A stretch of DNA of 33,987 nt from Nocardia sp. (GTDB taxonomy: Bacteria > Actinomycetota > Actinomycetes > Mycobacteriales > Mycobacteriaceae): positions 1 through 33,987 of the forward strand of contig NZ_JAODNK010000024.1 in assembly GCF_025465275.1 (NCBI RefSeq), given 5' to 3'. Shown here one piece after another: positions 24,482-31,348 of the stretch. The notes beneath the pieces are model-generated. The model saw only the letters and a list, made by a program, of their open reading frames with translations. It was not told the DNA's origin and did no database searches. Numbering within the stretch: position 1 is the stretch's first letter; every line of letters starts with the position of its first letter. A program made the position numbers and the translations under genes.

Positions 24482-25405
24482 GTGCTCGTTTTCTCCGCCT
24501 CCGACAAGGGTGGCACCGGTCGCTCGGTGACCAGCGCCAATATGGCGTATCAGCTGAGCATGGACGGCCTGAAGGTCGCGTATCTGGATTTCGATTTCGG
24601 TTCGCCGACCGTGGGCGCCATCTTCGAGATCAGCCGGGCGGACCGCGGTATCACCGGTGACGCCGGACTGCACTCGTACATGCTGGGCGACAACGGTTCC
24701 GCGGCCCGCCTGAGCGTGCGATCGGAAACCGACCGCCCTGAACTGCGGCACTCCCGGCATCCGTCCGGTCGCCTGGTGCTGTTCCCCGGTGATGCGGGCG
24801 GCGCGGAATTCGCCTCCGCCGACGAGGCCATGGTGCGCCGCTGCGCCGAACTGCTCGCCACCTGTGAGCAGGAATTCGATGTCACCATCGTCGATTTGAG
24901 CGCCGGCCGCTCCATTGCCCTCACCCTGGTGCTGCGGGCCACCGCCATGCCGCAGCTGGCCCAGTCCACGGTGCGCTGGCTGGTATTCCACCGCTGGACC
25001 CGCCAGCACCTGGTGGCCGCGAACGGTCTCGTGCACGGCGAGCACGGGCTACTGGAGACCGGCGCGGCCTGTGGACACGATGGCGCGCGGCTGATGGAAT
25101 CGGTGCGTTACGTGCGAACCGCGGTGCCCGAACTGAACGAGTCCACCGGCCTGCAGGCGGCGCAGGCGGCGTGGCTGCAGGAACAGAACAACACCCTGAG
25201 CCGAGCGGCCGTACGCTATCGATTGGGCACTACCCTGATGCTCGGCGCGACGCCGGTCGAGCCGATGCTGCAGTGGCGCGAGCAGGTGATCCTGGATGTC
25301 GATGTTGCCGACCGGATCGCGAACGAGAAGACCGTGGCCGCTTTCCGCGAACTCGCCACCCGGGTCAACACTCAGGCTTTCTGGGAAAGGCTGGAGGGAC
25401 AGTGA
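24482..25405 (+). CDS. SCO2523 family variant P-loop protein (ParA/MinD-like)
   Basis: This 307-residue protein has the SIMIBI fold of ParA/MinD ATPases. The deviant Walker A is DKGGTGRSVTSAN: the signature lysine is Lys9, but the P-loop lysine is Arg14, followed by Ser15. The switch I region is YLDFDFGSPTVG (Asp36 and Asp38), and the Walker B-like strand is FDVTIVDLSAG (Asp138). The arginine may mean weak or absent ATP hydrolysis, so it may be a nucleotide-sensing switch. It matches, from memory, the family named SCO2523. The GTG start lies one base after the preceding stop codon, and its stop overlaps the next start as GTGA. It is unlikely to be a plasmid partition protein, since no ParB partner is present. 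Confidence 0.85.
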   Translation: MLVFSASDKGGTGRSVTSANMAYQLSMDGLKVAYLDFDFGSPTVGAIFEISRADRGITGDAGLHSYMLGDNGSAARLSVRSETDRPELRHSRHPSGRLVLFPGDAGGAEFASADEAMVRRCAELLATCEQEFDVTIVDLSAGRSIALTLVLRATAMPQLAQSTVRWLVFHRWTRQHLVAANGLVHGEHGLLETGAACGHDGARLMESVRYVRTAVPELNESTGLQAAQAAWLQEQNNTLSRAAVRYRLGTTLMLGATPVEPMLQWREQVILDVDVADRIANEKTVAAFRELATRVNTQAFWERLEGQ

Positions 25406-26418
25406 GTTCCATCGACTACAGCGAGGCCGGTGAACGCAACCGGGTGGCCGGCCAGCCGCTCTCGCATGTGTCCATCGAAGCCGGGCACTTCTACATGGAC
25501 GATCTGGTCAATGGCGTGGACCGCATCAAGGCCCAGCTGCGGCGGGTCGCGCCGCTGGTCGAGGCGCACACCCAGGCGGCCCGGCTGGAATTCGGACCCG
25601 GTGCGCGGGTGAGCACCTGCTTCCTGGTGGACGACTACTTCCGGCACGACACCGATCCCCGGACCATTCTGGAGAAGCTGCTGCAGGCCGCCACCGAATG
25701 CGGTGTGCGCATCGACTATCTGGCGCGGGAGGCGGGCTGCGCCGAGGTCCCGGTCTTCATCGACGGCGAGGCCATCGGTGAACCCATCCGGCTGGCCGAG
25801 ATGATGGCGGCCCGCATCGTGCCGGAACCGGAGGATCAGGGGGCCACCGGCCGCCGCCCGGCCACCACCAGCTCCGGCTGGCTGTGCAATGGCCGCCGCT
25901 CCTCCGAACATGATGCGGCGCAGGCCATGCGGGTCGCGCCGTATCGGCCGCCGGTGGAATTCGCCGCGCGCAATCATTCGATCTTCCTGGATGTGCAGCT
26001 GTGGAGCCGCTACACCGAGCAGGTGTCGGGCGCAGCGGTCGAGCTTACCCAGTGGTCCTGTCCGTTTCTGGCCGCCATCTGGCAGTTGTTGCGGCTGGGC
26101 ATGATTCGGCACGAGGGTGCGGTGGTGGCGAAGCCGCAGCCGTGGACCGATCCGTGGCCCGCGGACTGGTGGAAGCTGCCGACCGTGGTGCAACTGAATC
26201 CGGCCGCCGCGCCCTTCGCCGCCTACCGCTCGCTGTCGGTGCTGCCGCACAGCTACCTCGGCATCGAGCATGCGGTGCGGGTGATCCTGGACCACCTCCA
26301 GCTCGATGACGAGGTGTACGCCAAACTGGCCGAACGCGGTGCGGCCGAACGAATTCCCGTTGACGTGCCCGCGCGTGTCACCCACCGGGTCAATCACGTA
26401 TTCCTCGGCGACGTCTGA
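25402..26418 (+). CDS. SCO2522 family protein (uncharacterised)
   Basis: This 338-residue cytosolic protein has no known function; it matches, from memory, the SCO2522 family. Conserved-looking segments are STCFLVDDYF (71-80) and RIDYLAREAGCAEVP (103-117). A Trp-rich segment follows in the C-terminal half (WTDPWPADWWKLP). No nucleotide-binding or membrane motif is seen. The GTG at 25402 overlaps the stop codon of the P-loop gene, so translation is coupled and stoichiometric interaction is plausible. The C-terminus (RVTHRVNHVFL) is basic. Confidence 0.8.
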   Translation: MSSIDYSEAGERNRVAGQPLSHVSIEAGHFYMDDLVNGVDRIKAQLRRVAPLVEAHTQAARLEFGPGARVSTCFLVDDYFRHDTDPRTILEKLLQAATECGVRIDYLAREAGCAEVPVFIDGEAIGEPIRLAEMMAARIVPEPEDQGATGRRPATTSSGWLCNGRRSSEHDAAQAMRVAPYRPPVEFAARNHSIFLDVQLWSRYTEQVSGAAVELTQWSCPFLAAIWQLLRLGMIRHEGAVVAKPQPWTDPWPADWWKLPTVVQLNPAAAPFAAYRSLSVLPHSYLGIEHAVRVILDHLQLDDEVYAKLAERGAAERIPVDVPARVTHRVNHVFLGDV

Positions 26419-26428
26419 TGGGAACGCC

Positions 26429-27490
26429 GTGAGCGAGCGCAGCGAGCGAACCGAAGGGGCAGCCCGCATTGCCCGCACCGGAGCCGAGCCCCAGCGAGGC
26501 GGAGGTGGGGGCGATCCGCTGGTTCTGCTGGGGGAGGTGCGCACGGGGCTGCTGCCGGCTTCGGTGGCGCTGCCGACGGCGGAGGTGGCCGAACTACTCG
26601 CGCTGCTGCCCGGGCAGCGCGTCCTCACGCGGGAACGGCCACTGGCACTCGCGATTTCGCCGACCTCCGCGGTCGGTGTGGACTGCCAACTCGCCACCGT
26701 CTCCCGCTCGGAGAGCCGCGTGGTCGGCACCGTCGCTTCGCATGCGGCAATGGTGGGCGGCCGGGTCGCGCAGAGCTCGTCCGCGGTGCGGGTGGTGCGG
26801 GCCGTGGATTCGAACCGGCGGCCGTGGTCGCACTATCTGACCCAGCTCGGCACCGTCGAACTGATTCCCCGGGTCGGCGACGATACCGCTGCCGCAGTCG
26901 ATCTCAGCGAAGGATTTCTCGAAGCCTCCAGCTCGACAACCCTGGACCTGGGCTCGATCAGCGATCGGCTGCTCACCCAGGTGCGCACCGATGCCCGGCT
27001 CGATCGCCGCCCGCAGCTGCGCACCGCCGCGACCCGGCTGCGCTGGGCCGCGCGGGTGGCGCCACGGCTGCAGGGTGAGGTGCGCAATCGCACCCTCTTC
27101 GCCTTCCGACTGGAGGACGAGGCGACCCGTTCGGTGCGGATCATGGTGCCGACCGTCCGGGATCTCGCAGGCGTGCAACGCTTCTGCGAGGATCTGGCCG
27201 TGCACGACTGGCTGCTCACCACGCTCGATGCCGCGCTGGCCGACGCGGGTCGCCTCGGACCCGATCGGGATGCGGTGGCGCTGCTGAGCCCGCTGCTGGA
27301 ACAGCTTGTGCACCTGTGGATGCCGGGTGCGCATACCCCGCAGCGCCTGCGCGAGCTGTGGACCCGCCTGGAGGCCGATCCGGGTTTCTCGCGGCAGTGG
27401 ACGGCGCAGGTCGGGCAGTTGCGCGACCGGCTGGCCGTGGCGACGCTGGAAGCCTTGCGCAGCTCCAAGATCAGCACCGCGCAGTGGTGA
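26429..27490 (+). CDS. SCO2521 family protein (uncharacterised)
   Basis: This 353-residue protein is the last gene of the cassette and matches, from memory, the SCO2521 family, which has no known function. After a variable N-terminus it reads PLVLLGEVRTGLLPASVALP. The middle has RPWSHYLTQLGTVELIP, and the C-terminal part is helical. The GTG at 26429 is the first usable start, ten bases after the previous stop codon; no better ribosome site is evident. The first codons (VSERSERTE) come from GCGAGCGCAGCGAGC, a short sequence I have seen repeated near starts in actinobacterial genomes, so the true start may be further in. It ends nine bases from the convergent membrane-protein gene. Confidence 0.78.
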   Translation: MSERSERTEGAARIARTGAEPQRGGGGGDPLVLLGEVRTGLLPASVALPTAEVAELLALLPGQRVLTRERPLALAISPTSAVGVDCQLATVSRSESRVVGTVASHAAMVGGRVAQSSSAVRVVRAVDSNRRPWSHYLTQLGTVELIPRVGDDTAAAVDLSEGFLEASSSTTLDLGSISDRLLTQVRTDARLDRRPQLRTAATRLRWAARVAPRLQGEVRNRTLFAFRLEDEATRSVRIMVPTVRDLAGVQRFCEDLAVHDWLLTTLDAALADAGRLGPDRDAVALLSPLLEQLVHLWMPGAHTPQRLRELWTRLEADPGFSRQWTAQVGQLRDRLAVATLEALRSSKISTAQW

Positions 27491-27499
27491 TCCACTCCG

Positions 27500-28360
27500 T
27501 CACAGCCGGAACCAGCGGCGTACCAGCAGTGCGAAGAACACCGACAGCGTGACGGTGCCGAGGTAGCACTCGATCACGAAGTAGGCGCGCCCTCCGGCAC
27601 GTAAGGCCTCGGTATCACCGGGTCCGAGCGGATTCACGTAATTGACCATCACCTCGTACACGGTGACGGAGAGCGCTTGGTCCGAGACCGTCGCGATCGC
27701 GAACACGAACACCAGTAGCTGCAGTGCGATCCAGCTCAGCATGCGGAACGGCCGATACCCGTAGCCGCACACCAGGTCCGGGAAGAGGCCGCCGATGCGC
27801 CGCCACGCCACCGGCTGCGCCCGCCGCCGGGCCCGCGCCAGGGCGAGCCCGCAGCGATCCTCGGCATCGGTGTCCTCGTCACCGTGGAACAGACCGTTCG
27901 CCCGCCGAAAGGCCAAGGCGGCGTGCGCGGGCAGGCCCACCGCGATCAAACGCCGGCCCAGGCGTTCATAGTTCTCGGCGAGCTGCCGCTTCTGCGTGCG
28001 GCTCAGTCGCAGCGGTCCCCGGAACTCCACCTCGGCGGCCAGCAGGGCGACGAGCAGTCTCACCACCGGCACCGACTGTGGTGTGCCGTCGGGGGATTGG
28101 GCGAGTGCCTCGGCATAGAGGTGCCCGAAGACCAGGCTGTCGCCGACCCGCCGGATGCCCGGCGGATCGTAGGTGCCGACCACCGACTCCACATGGCGGG
28201 TGAAGGTATCGAGCAACGGTCGTTCGGTCACGGTGCGCCGCAGCCGATGCGGCTGATCGAGGAAACCGGTGAGGTCCTCGGCATAGGCGGCAGCGTGCCG
28301 CTCGACGCGTGTGCTCATGGCCGCGACGAACGGTGACGAGGGCGAGCTCTTTTCGAGCAT
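27500..28360 (-). CDS. Two-TM ion-channel-like membrane protein
   Basis: This 286-residue protein has a soluble helical N-terminus, with a TPR-like stretch at about 120-160, and a membrane C-terminus. LCGYGYRPFRML-type sequence (FPDLVCGYGYRPFRMLSW, 193-210) leads into membrane segment one (211-225). A pore-like region with NPLGPGD (243-249) follows, then membrane segment two, YFVIECYLGTVTLSVFFALLVRR (260-282). The arrangement matches two-TM ion channels, where TVGYGD forms the filter; here the filter is degenerate, so potassium selectivity is doubtful. The ATG at 28360 is two bases after the stop of the acetyltransferase gene, so they are coupled. It converges on the SCO2521-like gene. The family link is by pattern only. 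Confidence 0.65.
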   Translation of the reverse strand: MLEKSSPSSPFVAAMSTRVERHAAAYAEDLTGFLDQPHRLRRTVTERPLLDTFTRHVESVVGTYDPPGIRRVGDSLVFGHLYAEALAQSPDGTPQSVPVVRLLVALLAAEVEFRGPLRLSRTQKRQLAENYERLGRRLIAVGLPAHAALAFRRANGLFHGDEDTDAEDRCGLALARARRRAQPVAWRRIGGLFPDLVCGYGYRPFRMLSWIALQLLVFVFAIATVSDQALSVTVYEVMVNYVNPLGPGDTEALRAGGRAYFVIECYLGTVTLSVFFALLVRRWFRL

Positions 28361-28362
28361 GA

Positions 28363-28833
28363 TCAATGGTAAAGCTTGCGCACCAGGACATCTCGCGGCT
28401 CATCCGGCCCGAAGTAGTCCACCTCGTGATCTGCCCACACGAATCCGACCTCTTTGTACAGGTGGTAGGCGGCGCGATTGCCGGGGCGCACCGTCACGAA
28501 TACCTGATCGATGCGTTCCGCGCGGCAGCGCTCGAGCGCCGATTCCAGCAGTGCGCGACCATATCCGCGGCCCCGGCAATGACCGGCGACCGCGAATCCC
28601 ATGAACCATGCGGTGCGCGTCTCGCCGATGGCGGCAAGGACATATCCGCAGACTCGGCCCTCGTTCTCGGCGACGGTCCATTTCGGCCCGTGCACCTCGA
28701 ACAGTTGGCGCAGAATGAAATACGGATAGGCGAGGTGCGCGAACTCGGCGACCTCCAGGGCTTGAATGGCGTCCAGATCCCCCATGGACGCAGCCCGGAA
28801 AAGCGGTACCTGCGGTTGTCCGAAGGCTAACAA
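28363..28833 (-). CDS. GNAT family N-acetyltransferase (RimI-like)
   Basis: This is an acetyl-CoA-dependent N-acetyltransferase of about 156 residues. Motif A, which binds the pyrophosphate of CoA, is VAGHCRGRGYGRALLESAL (R-x-x-G-x-G type). It is followed by FVTVRPGNRAAYHLYKEVGF, the usual motif B with the conserved N-x-x-A-x-x-x-Y. The substrate may be a protein N-terminus or a small amine. The start is TTG at 28833, chosen because GGAGGGG lies six bases upstream and the open frame further upstream is Arg/Pro-rich and not protein-like. It is coupled to the downstream channel-like gene by a TGA-TC-ATG junction. Confidence 0.85.
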   Translation of the reverse strand: MLAFGQPQVPLFRAASMGDLDAIQALEVAEFAHLAYPYFILRQLFEVHGPKWTVAENEGRVCGYVLAAIGETRTAWFMGFAVAGHCRGRGYGRALLESALERCRAERIDQVFVTVRPGNRAAYHLYKEVGFVWADHEVDYFGPDEPRDVLVRKLYH

Positions 28834-29038
28834 CGATGTCCCCTCCACCGGCGTGGTGCGATGGATTCCAGGGTAGGCGTCGTTTGCCGTCTGAGTGGTC
28901 AAGCCCGGAGGCGGCAGCGGAGCGTAACCACGTAGGGCTCCACTCAGGCGGCGGTTGGACACGGGAATGGGTGCGGTCCAGCCCGGCCGCCGTCTGTGGA
29001 GCGGACGGGCCGGACCGCGCTGACGCAACGCGGCGGGG

Positions 29039-29230
29039 CTACACCGGGCGCACCGGAGGAGGGTGCGGCGGCGATCGAAAGGCGGTGCGGCAGCTGCTAT
29101 TGCGGCCAGGGGCCTTCCCCGGACGACCCTGGCCACGCGAACGCGACCGGCGGAGCGTGCGGCGGAGATCGAGCATCCACCACAGTGCGCGATGCACCGC
29201 ACGTTCATACCGGCCGGCGCCTGGTGTCAT
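29039..29230 (-). CDS. Possible small Arg-rich protein coupled to upstream gene
   Basis: An open frame of 63 codons starts at an ATG that overlaps the stop codon of the small Cys-protein gene as ATGA. It begins MTPGAGRYERAVHRALWWML and becomes Arg/Pro-rich. The ATGA overlap is the main support; no family is recognised and the C-terminal half could be chance in GC-rich DNA. The stretch 28834-29038 to its left shows no other gene. Confidence 0.3.
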   Translation of the reverse strand: MTPGAGRYERAVHRALWWMLDLRRTLRRSRSRGQGRPGKAPGRNSSCRTAFRSPPHPPPVRPV

Positions 29231-29430
29231 GGCAGTGCGCGCTCGTCGAGCACGCACCGTCCCTCCTCTACCAGCGTCGCACGAGCGCGCCGCCGCACCT
29301 TGCAGGTCTGCACCGTGCAGTCGAGGTGCAGTTGCATTGCGGCGTGCGCCTGTTCGGTGCTCATGATGCCCGGATCCCTGCGACAACGCAGCAAACCGGC
29401 GACGTGCATATTGAGAGTTGTCAGTTGCAT
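29227..29430 (-). CDS. Small Cys-containing hypothetical protein
   Basis: This 67-residue protein begins MQLTTLNMHVAGLLRCRRDP and continues HLDCTVQTCKVRRRARATL. Cys16, and the C-x4-C pair near 49-54 in DCTVQTC, could bind metal or form a disulphide, but there are too few for a classic zinc finger. GGAGGT lies six bases before the ATG at 29430, strong support for a real gene. It is divergent from the DUF5753 regulator, across a structured 391-base interval. I do not recognise a function. Confidence 0.6.
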   Translation of the reverse strand: MQLTTLNMHVAGLLRCRRDPGIMSTEQAHAAMQLHLDCTVQTCKVRRRARATLVEEGRCVLDERALP

Positions 29431-29478
29431 GACCCGACCTCCGCGAGAGACCGGTGGTAGGGGGTGACGACTTCGGCC

Positions 29479-29603
29479 ATGACTCCTCGTTCCGCATGGG
29501 ATACCTGAAGTGCCCGGAGAATTCAGGAAACGAAAGGGGCCTAGCAACACCACTCCGGGCACATATCCAGCACACCATGAGCAGACGCCCGGCGGGCGTT
29601 TTT
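29479..29603 (+). promoter_or_regulatory. Possible structured leader with terminator hairpin
   Basis: A ten-codon frame, MTPRSAWDT plus stop, lies at 29479-29508. It is followed by a perfect 10-bp inverted repeat, GTGCCCGGAG (29510-29519) with CTCCGGGCAC (29553-29562). Then comes ACGCCC-GGC-GGGCGT and a run of T (29585-29603), a proper intrinsic terminator on the + strand. No gene ends upstream on this strand, so it may attenuate the regulator gene at 29822. The short frame has no good ribosome site. Confidence 0.4.
29585..29603 (+). terminator. Intrinsic terminator with T tract
   Basis: Stem ACGCCC (29585-29590) and GGGCGT (29594-29599) around GGC is followed by T residues to 29603. This is the clearest rho-independent terminator in the window. 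Confidence 0.6.
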
Positions 29604-29645
29604 CGAAGATGAGAACGCAAAATTGCGCGAATTCCCAGCAGTGAA

Positions 29646-29678
29646 TCCACTTGGGGGAGGAGGATTCCCCATAGTGGA
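29646..29678. repeat. Inverted repeat upstream of the DUF5753 regulator
   Basis: TCCACT-t-GGGG (29646-29656) pairs with CCCC-at-AGTGGA (29667-29678) around a ten-base loop. It may be an operator for the regulator 140 bases downstream or part of the leader RNA structure. Confidence 0.4.
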
Positions 29679-29821
29679 CGAACCCCCCGCCGATAAAACG
29701 TGTGTCCGGGGAGGGTGTCCGGGCGGGAGCCGGTGTACCGCAAGACTATCGCAGGGTGTTTCAGACCCCTGTGTACCGATGCCGCCGACCCGGTCCTCCC
29801 CGCCCGAGAACGGAGCGCGCT

Positions 29822-30709
29822 GTGTCAGAGAGCCCTGCGTCATCGACTCTGCCGCGCCGCCAGCTCGGCCGCTACCTGCGGGACTGGCGAATTCAGGCAG
29901 GGTTGACCATCGCCGAGGCCGCCAAACTCATGGAATGGGGCGCGAGCACATTACAGCGCCTGGAGAAGGGCAATGCCGATCGCATCCGCACCATCGACAT
30001 CCACGAGCTGTGCCGCATCTACGGCATACCGGCCGAAATCGCCGAGGGGCTCAAGGGTTTGGCGCAGCAGGCCGCCGTCAAGAGCTGGTGGCACTCCTAC
30101 GGCGATCTCATTCCGGAGAATTTCGACATCTACGTGGGCTTGGAAGCATCCGCACGGCAGTTGTCCTGCTACCAGTCAGAATTGGTGCCGGGGCTGCTGC
30201 AGATCGCCGACTACGCAAGGGCCCTGAACAGTCTCGGGTACCCGAATGACTCTGCGGCGGAACTGGATCGCCGGGTTCAGCTGCGGTTGCAGCGACAGGC
30301 GCTCATCACCCGGCGCATGCATCCGGCGACGGTCGCCATGGTGTTGCACGAATCGGTATTGCGGCGCTCCGTGGGAGGTGCAAAGGTGATGGCGGCGCAG
30401 GTGCGGCACTTGGCGGACCTGAGTACCCGACCCAATGTCATCCTGCGCATTCTGCCCTTCGCGGCCGGTGTCCCCCTGGGACTTTCGACCGGCCCGTTCG
30501 TGATTCTCGAGTTCGGGATCGACAGCAAAGGGCAGCCGGTGGAGCCCCCGGTGGTCTATGTGGAGGGGTTCACCGGCGATCTCTATCTCGAAAGACAGGG
30601 CGACGTTCAGCGTTATCGGCGGGCACAGGAGTGCCTGGAGCGCTGCGCGCTGGATGTCCAGGACAGCAGAATCCTGCTGCGGCAGGTGGCGAAGGAGTAT
30701 TCGACATGA
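29822..30709 (+). CDS. XRE-type HTH regulator with DUF5753 domain
   Basis: This 295-residue protein belongs to the large actinobacterial group that includes Streptomyces WhiJ and the Scr1/Scr2-type pairs. The N-terminal HTH is GRYLRDWRIQAGLTIAEAAKLM followed by STLQRLEKG (about 15-50). The DUF5753 domain includes CYQSELVPGLLQIADYARAL, LHESVLRR and YVEGFTGDLYLER. It would bind DNA and sense a signal or the partner protein; some pairs behave as toxin-antitoxin systems. The GTG at 29822 follows CGGAGC. Its stop overlaps the DUF397 start as ATGA, so the pair is translationally coupled. Control by the upstream structured region is possible. Confidence 0.92.
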   Translation: MSESPASSTLPRRQLGRYLRDWRIQAGLTIAEAAKLMEWGASTLQRLEKGNADRIRTIDIHELCRIYGIPAEIAEGLKGLAQQAAVKSWWHSYGDLIPENFDIYVGLEASARQLSCYQSELVPGLLQIADYARALNSLGYPNDSAAELDRRVQLRLQRQALITRRMHPATVAMVLHESVLRRSVGGAKVMAAQVRHLADLSTRPNVILRILPFAAGVPLGLSTGPFVILEFGIDSKGQPVEPPVVYVEGFTGDLYLERQGDVQRYRRAQECLERCALDVQDSRILLRQVAKEYST

Positions 30710-30912
30710 GCATGGAGGATCTCGCCGGGGCCCGCTGGTTCAAGAGCAGTCGCAGCGGCGCCGGTAAGGAGTGTGTCGAGGTGGCTTTTCTGGCCGGCGA
30801 TCGGGTCGGCGTGCGGGACAGCAAGAATCCGCACGGTCCCGCCCTGGTATTCGGGGCGGGGGAGTGGGAGTCGTTCACGTCCGGTATCGACGGCGGCGCA
30901 TTCGACAGTTGA
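30706..30912 (+). CDS. DUF397 domain protein
   Basis: This 68-residue DUF397 protein is the usual partner of DUF5753 regulators. WFKSSRSGAGKECVEVAF (11-28) and GVRDSKNPHGPALVF (35-49) are the family signatures. It begins at the ATG at 30706, overlapping the regulator's stop codon by four bases. Known pairs control development, antibiotic production or growth in streptomycetes. The role in this organism is not known. Confidence 0.92.
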   Translation: MSMEDLAGARWFKSSRSGAGKECVEVAFLAGDRVGVRDSKNPHGPALVFGAGEWESFTSGIDGGAFDS

Positions 30913-31012
30913 TCCGCGGCGGGCGGCGAAACTACTGTTCACCGCCCGCTTTCACGGAAGATCACGAATCGGTCGCCGTTGTGTCTCGAAAACATGTTTG
31001 CCACGGCTAAGC

Positions 31013-31228
31013 ATGGGTATCCACTATTCCGTGGACCGAGGGCTCAGAAATTCCCGAACCCGGTACCGCAAAGTGGATCCTGGCGACTGGGTGGAACGAC
31101 TGATCGTCGGGCTGCTCTTCGCGGTATCGGCGATCGGCGTGTACGTACTCACCGGAGCAATCATTTCGGCACTGGCGGTGGGACTGCTGGTCGGCGCCGT
31201 CGCGCTCGGCGTCGTCGCAATGCTGTAA
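31013..31228 (+). CDS. Small two-TM membrane protein
   Basis: This 71-residue protein has a charged N-terminus (MGIHYSVDRGLRNSRTRYRK) and two hydrophobic helices, LIVGLLFAVSAIGVYVLTGAI (about 31-51) and ISALAVGLLVGAVALGVVAML (about 51-71), so it should sit in the inner membrane as a hairpin. There is no clear ribosome site before the ATG at 31013. The strongly hydrophobic C-terminal half supports a real gene. It is not recognised as a named family. Confidence 0.55.
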   Translation: MGIHYSVDRGLRNSRTRYRKVDPGDWVERLIVGLLFAVSAIGVYVLTGAIISALAVGLLVGAVALGVVAML

Positions 31229-31235
31229 GACCCCT

Positions 31236-31330
31236 CCGTCATCTCGAAGAATCCCCCGTTATCCCGGCACGTTTTTGGCCGGGATCCACACTGCAACTGT
31301 GGATCCCGGCCAAGAGCGTACCGGGATGAC
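31236..31330. repeat. Palindromic intergenic repeat element, copy B (also likely bidirectional terminator)
   Basis: CCGTCATC (31236) and CCGTTATC (31256) precede a 33-base arm (31258-31290) that pairs with 31298-31330 around the loop CTGCAAC, with only four mismatches. The arm's core, CCGGCACGTTTTTGGCCGGG, matches copy A in about 24 of 27 positions. It lies between convergent genes, so it can terminate both, but the match to copy A shows it is a dispersed element. Confidence 0.75.
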
Positions 31331-31348
31331 TAGGTGGTACGAGGACGT

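Noticed and set aside
22819..24540. Long minus-strand open frame opposite the SCO2524-like gene
   Set aside because: No ribosome site and no motif; the + strand frame is better supported by its ribosome site and tight junction with the P-loop gene.
24482..25405. Plasmid or chromosome partition ParA
   Set aside because: The P-loop lysine is replaced by Arg, no ParB-like gene follows, and the neighbours match the SCO2521-SCO2524 families.
28834..29208. N-terminal extension of the acetyltransferase gene
   Set aside because: The extra 125 codons are Arg/Pro/Ala-rich without fold, whereas GGAGGGG with TTG at 28833 gives a normal-length GNAT protein.
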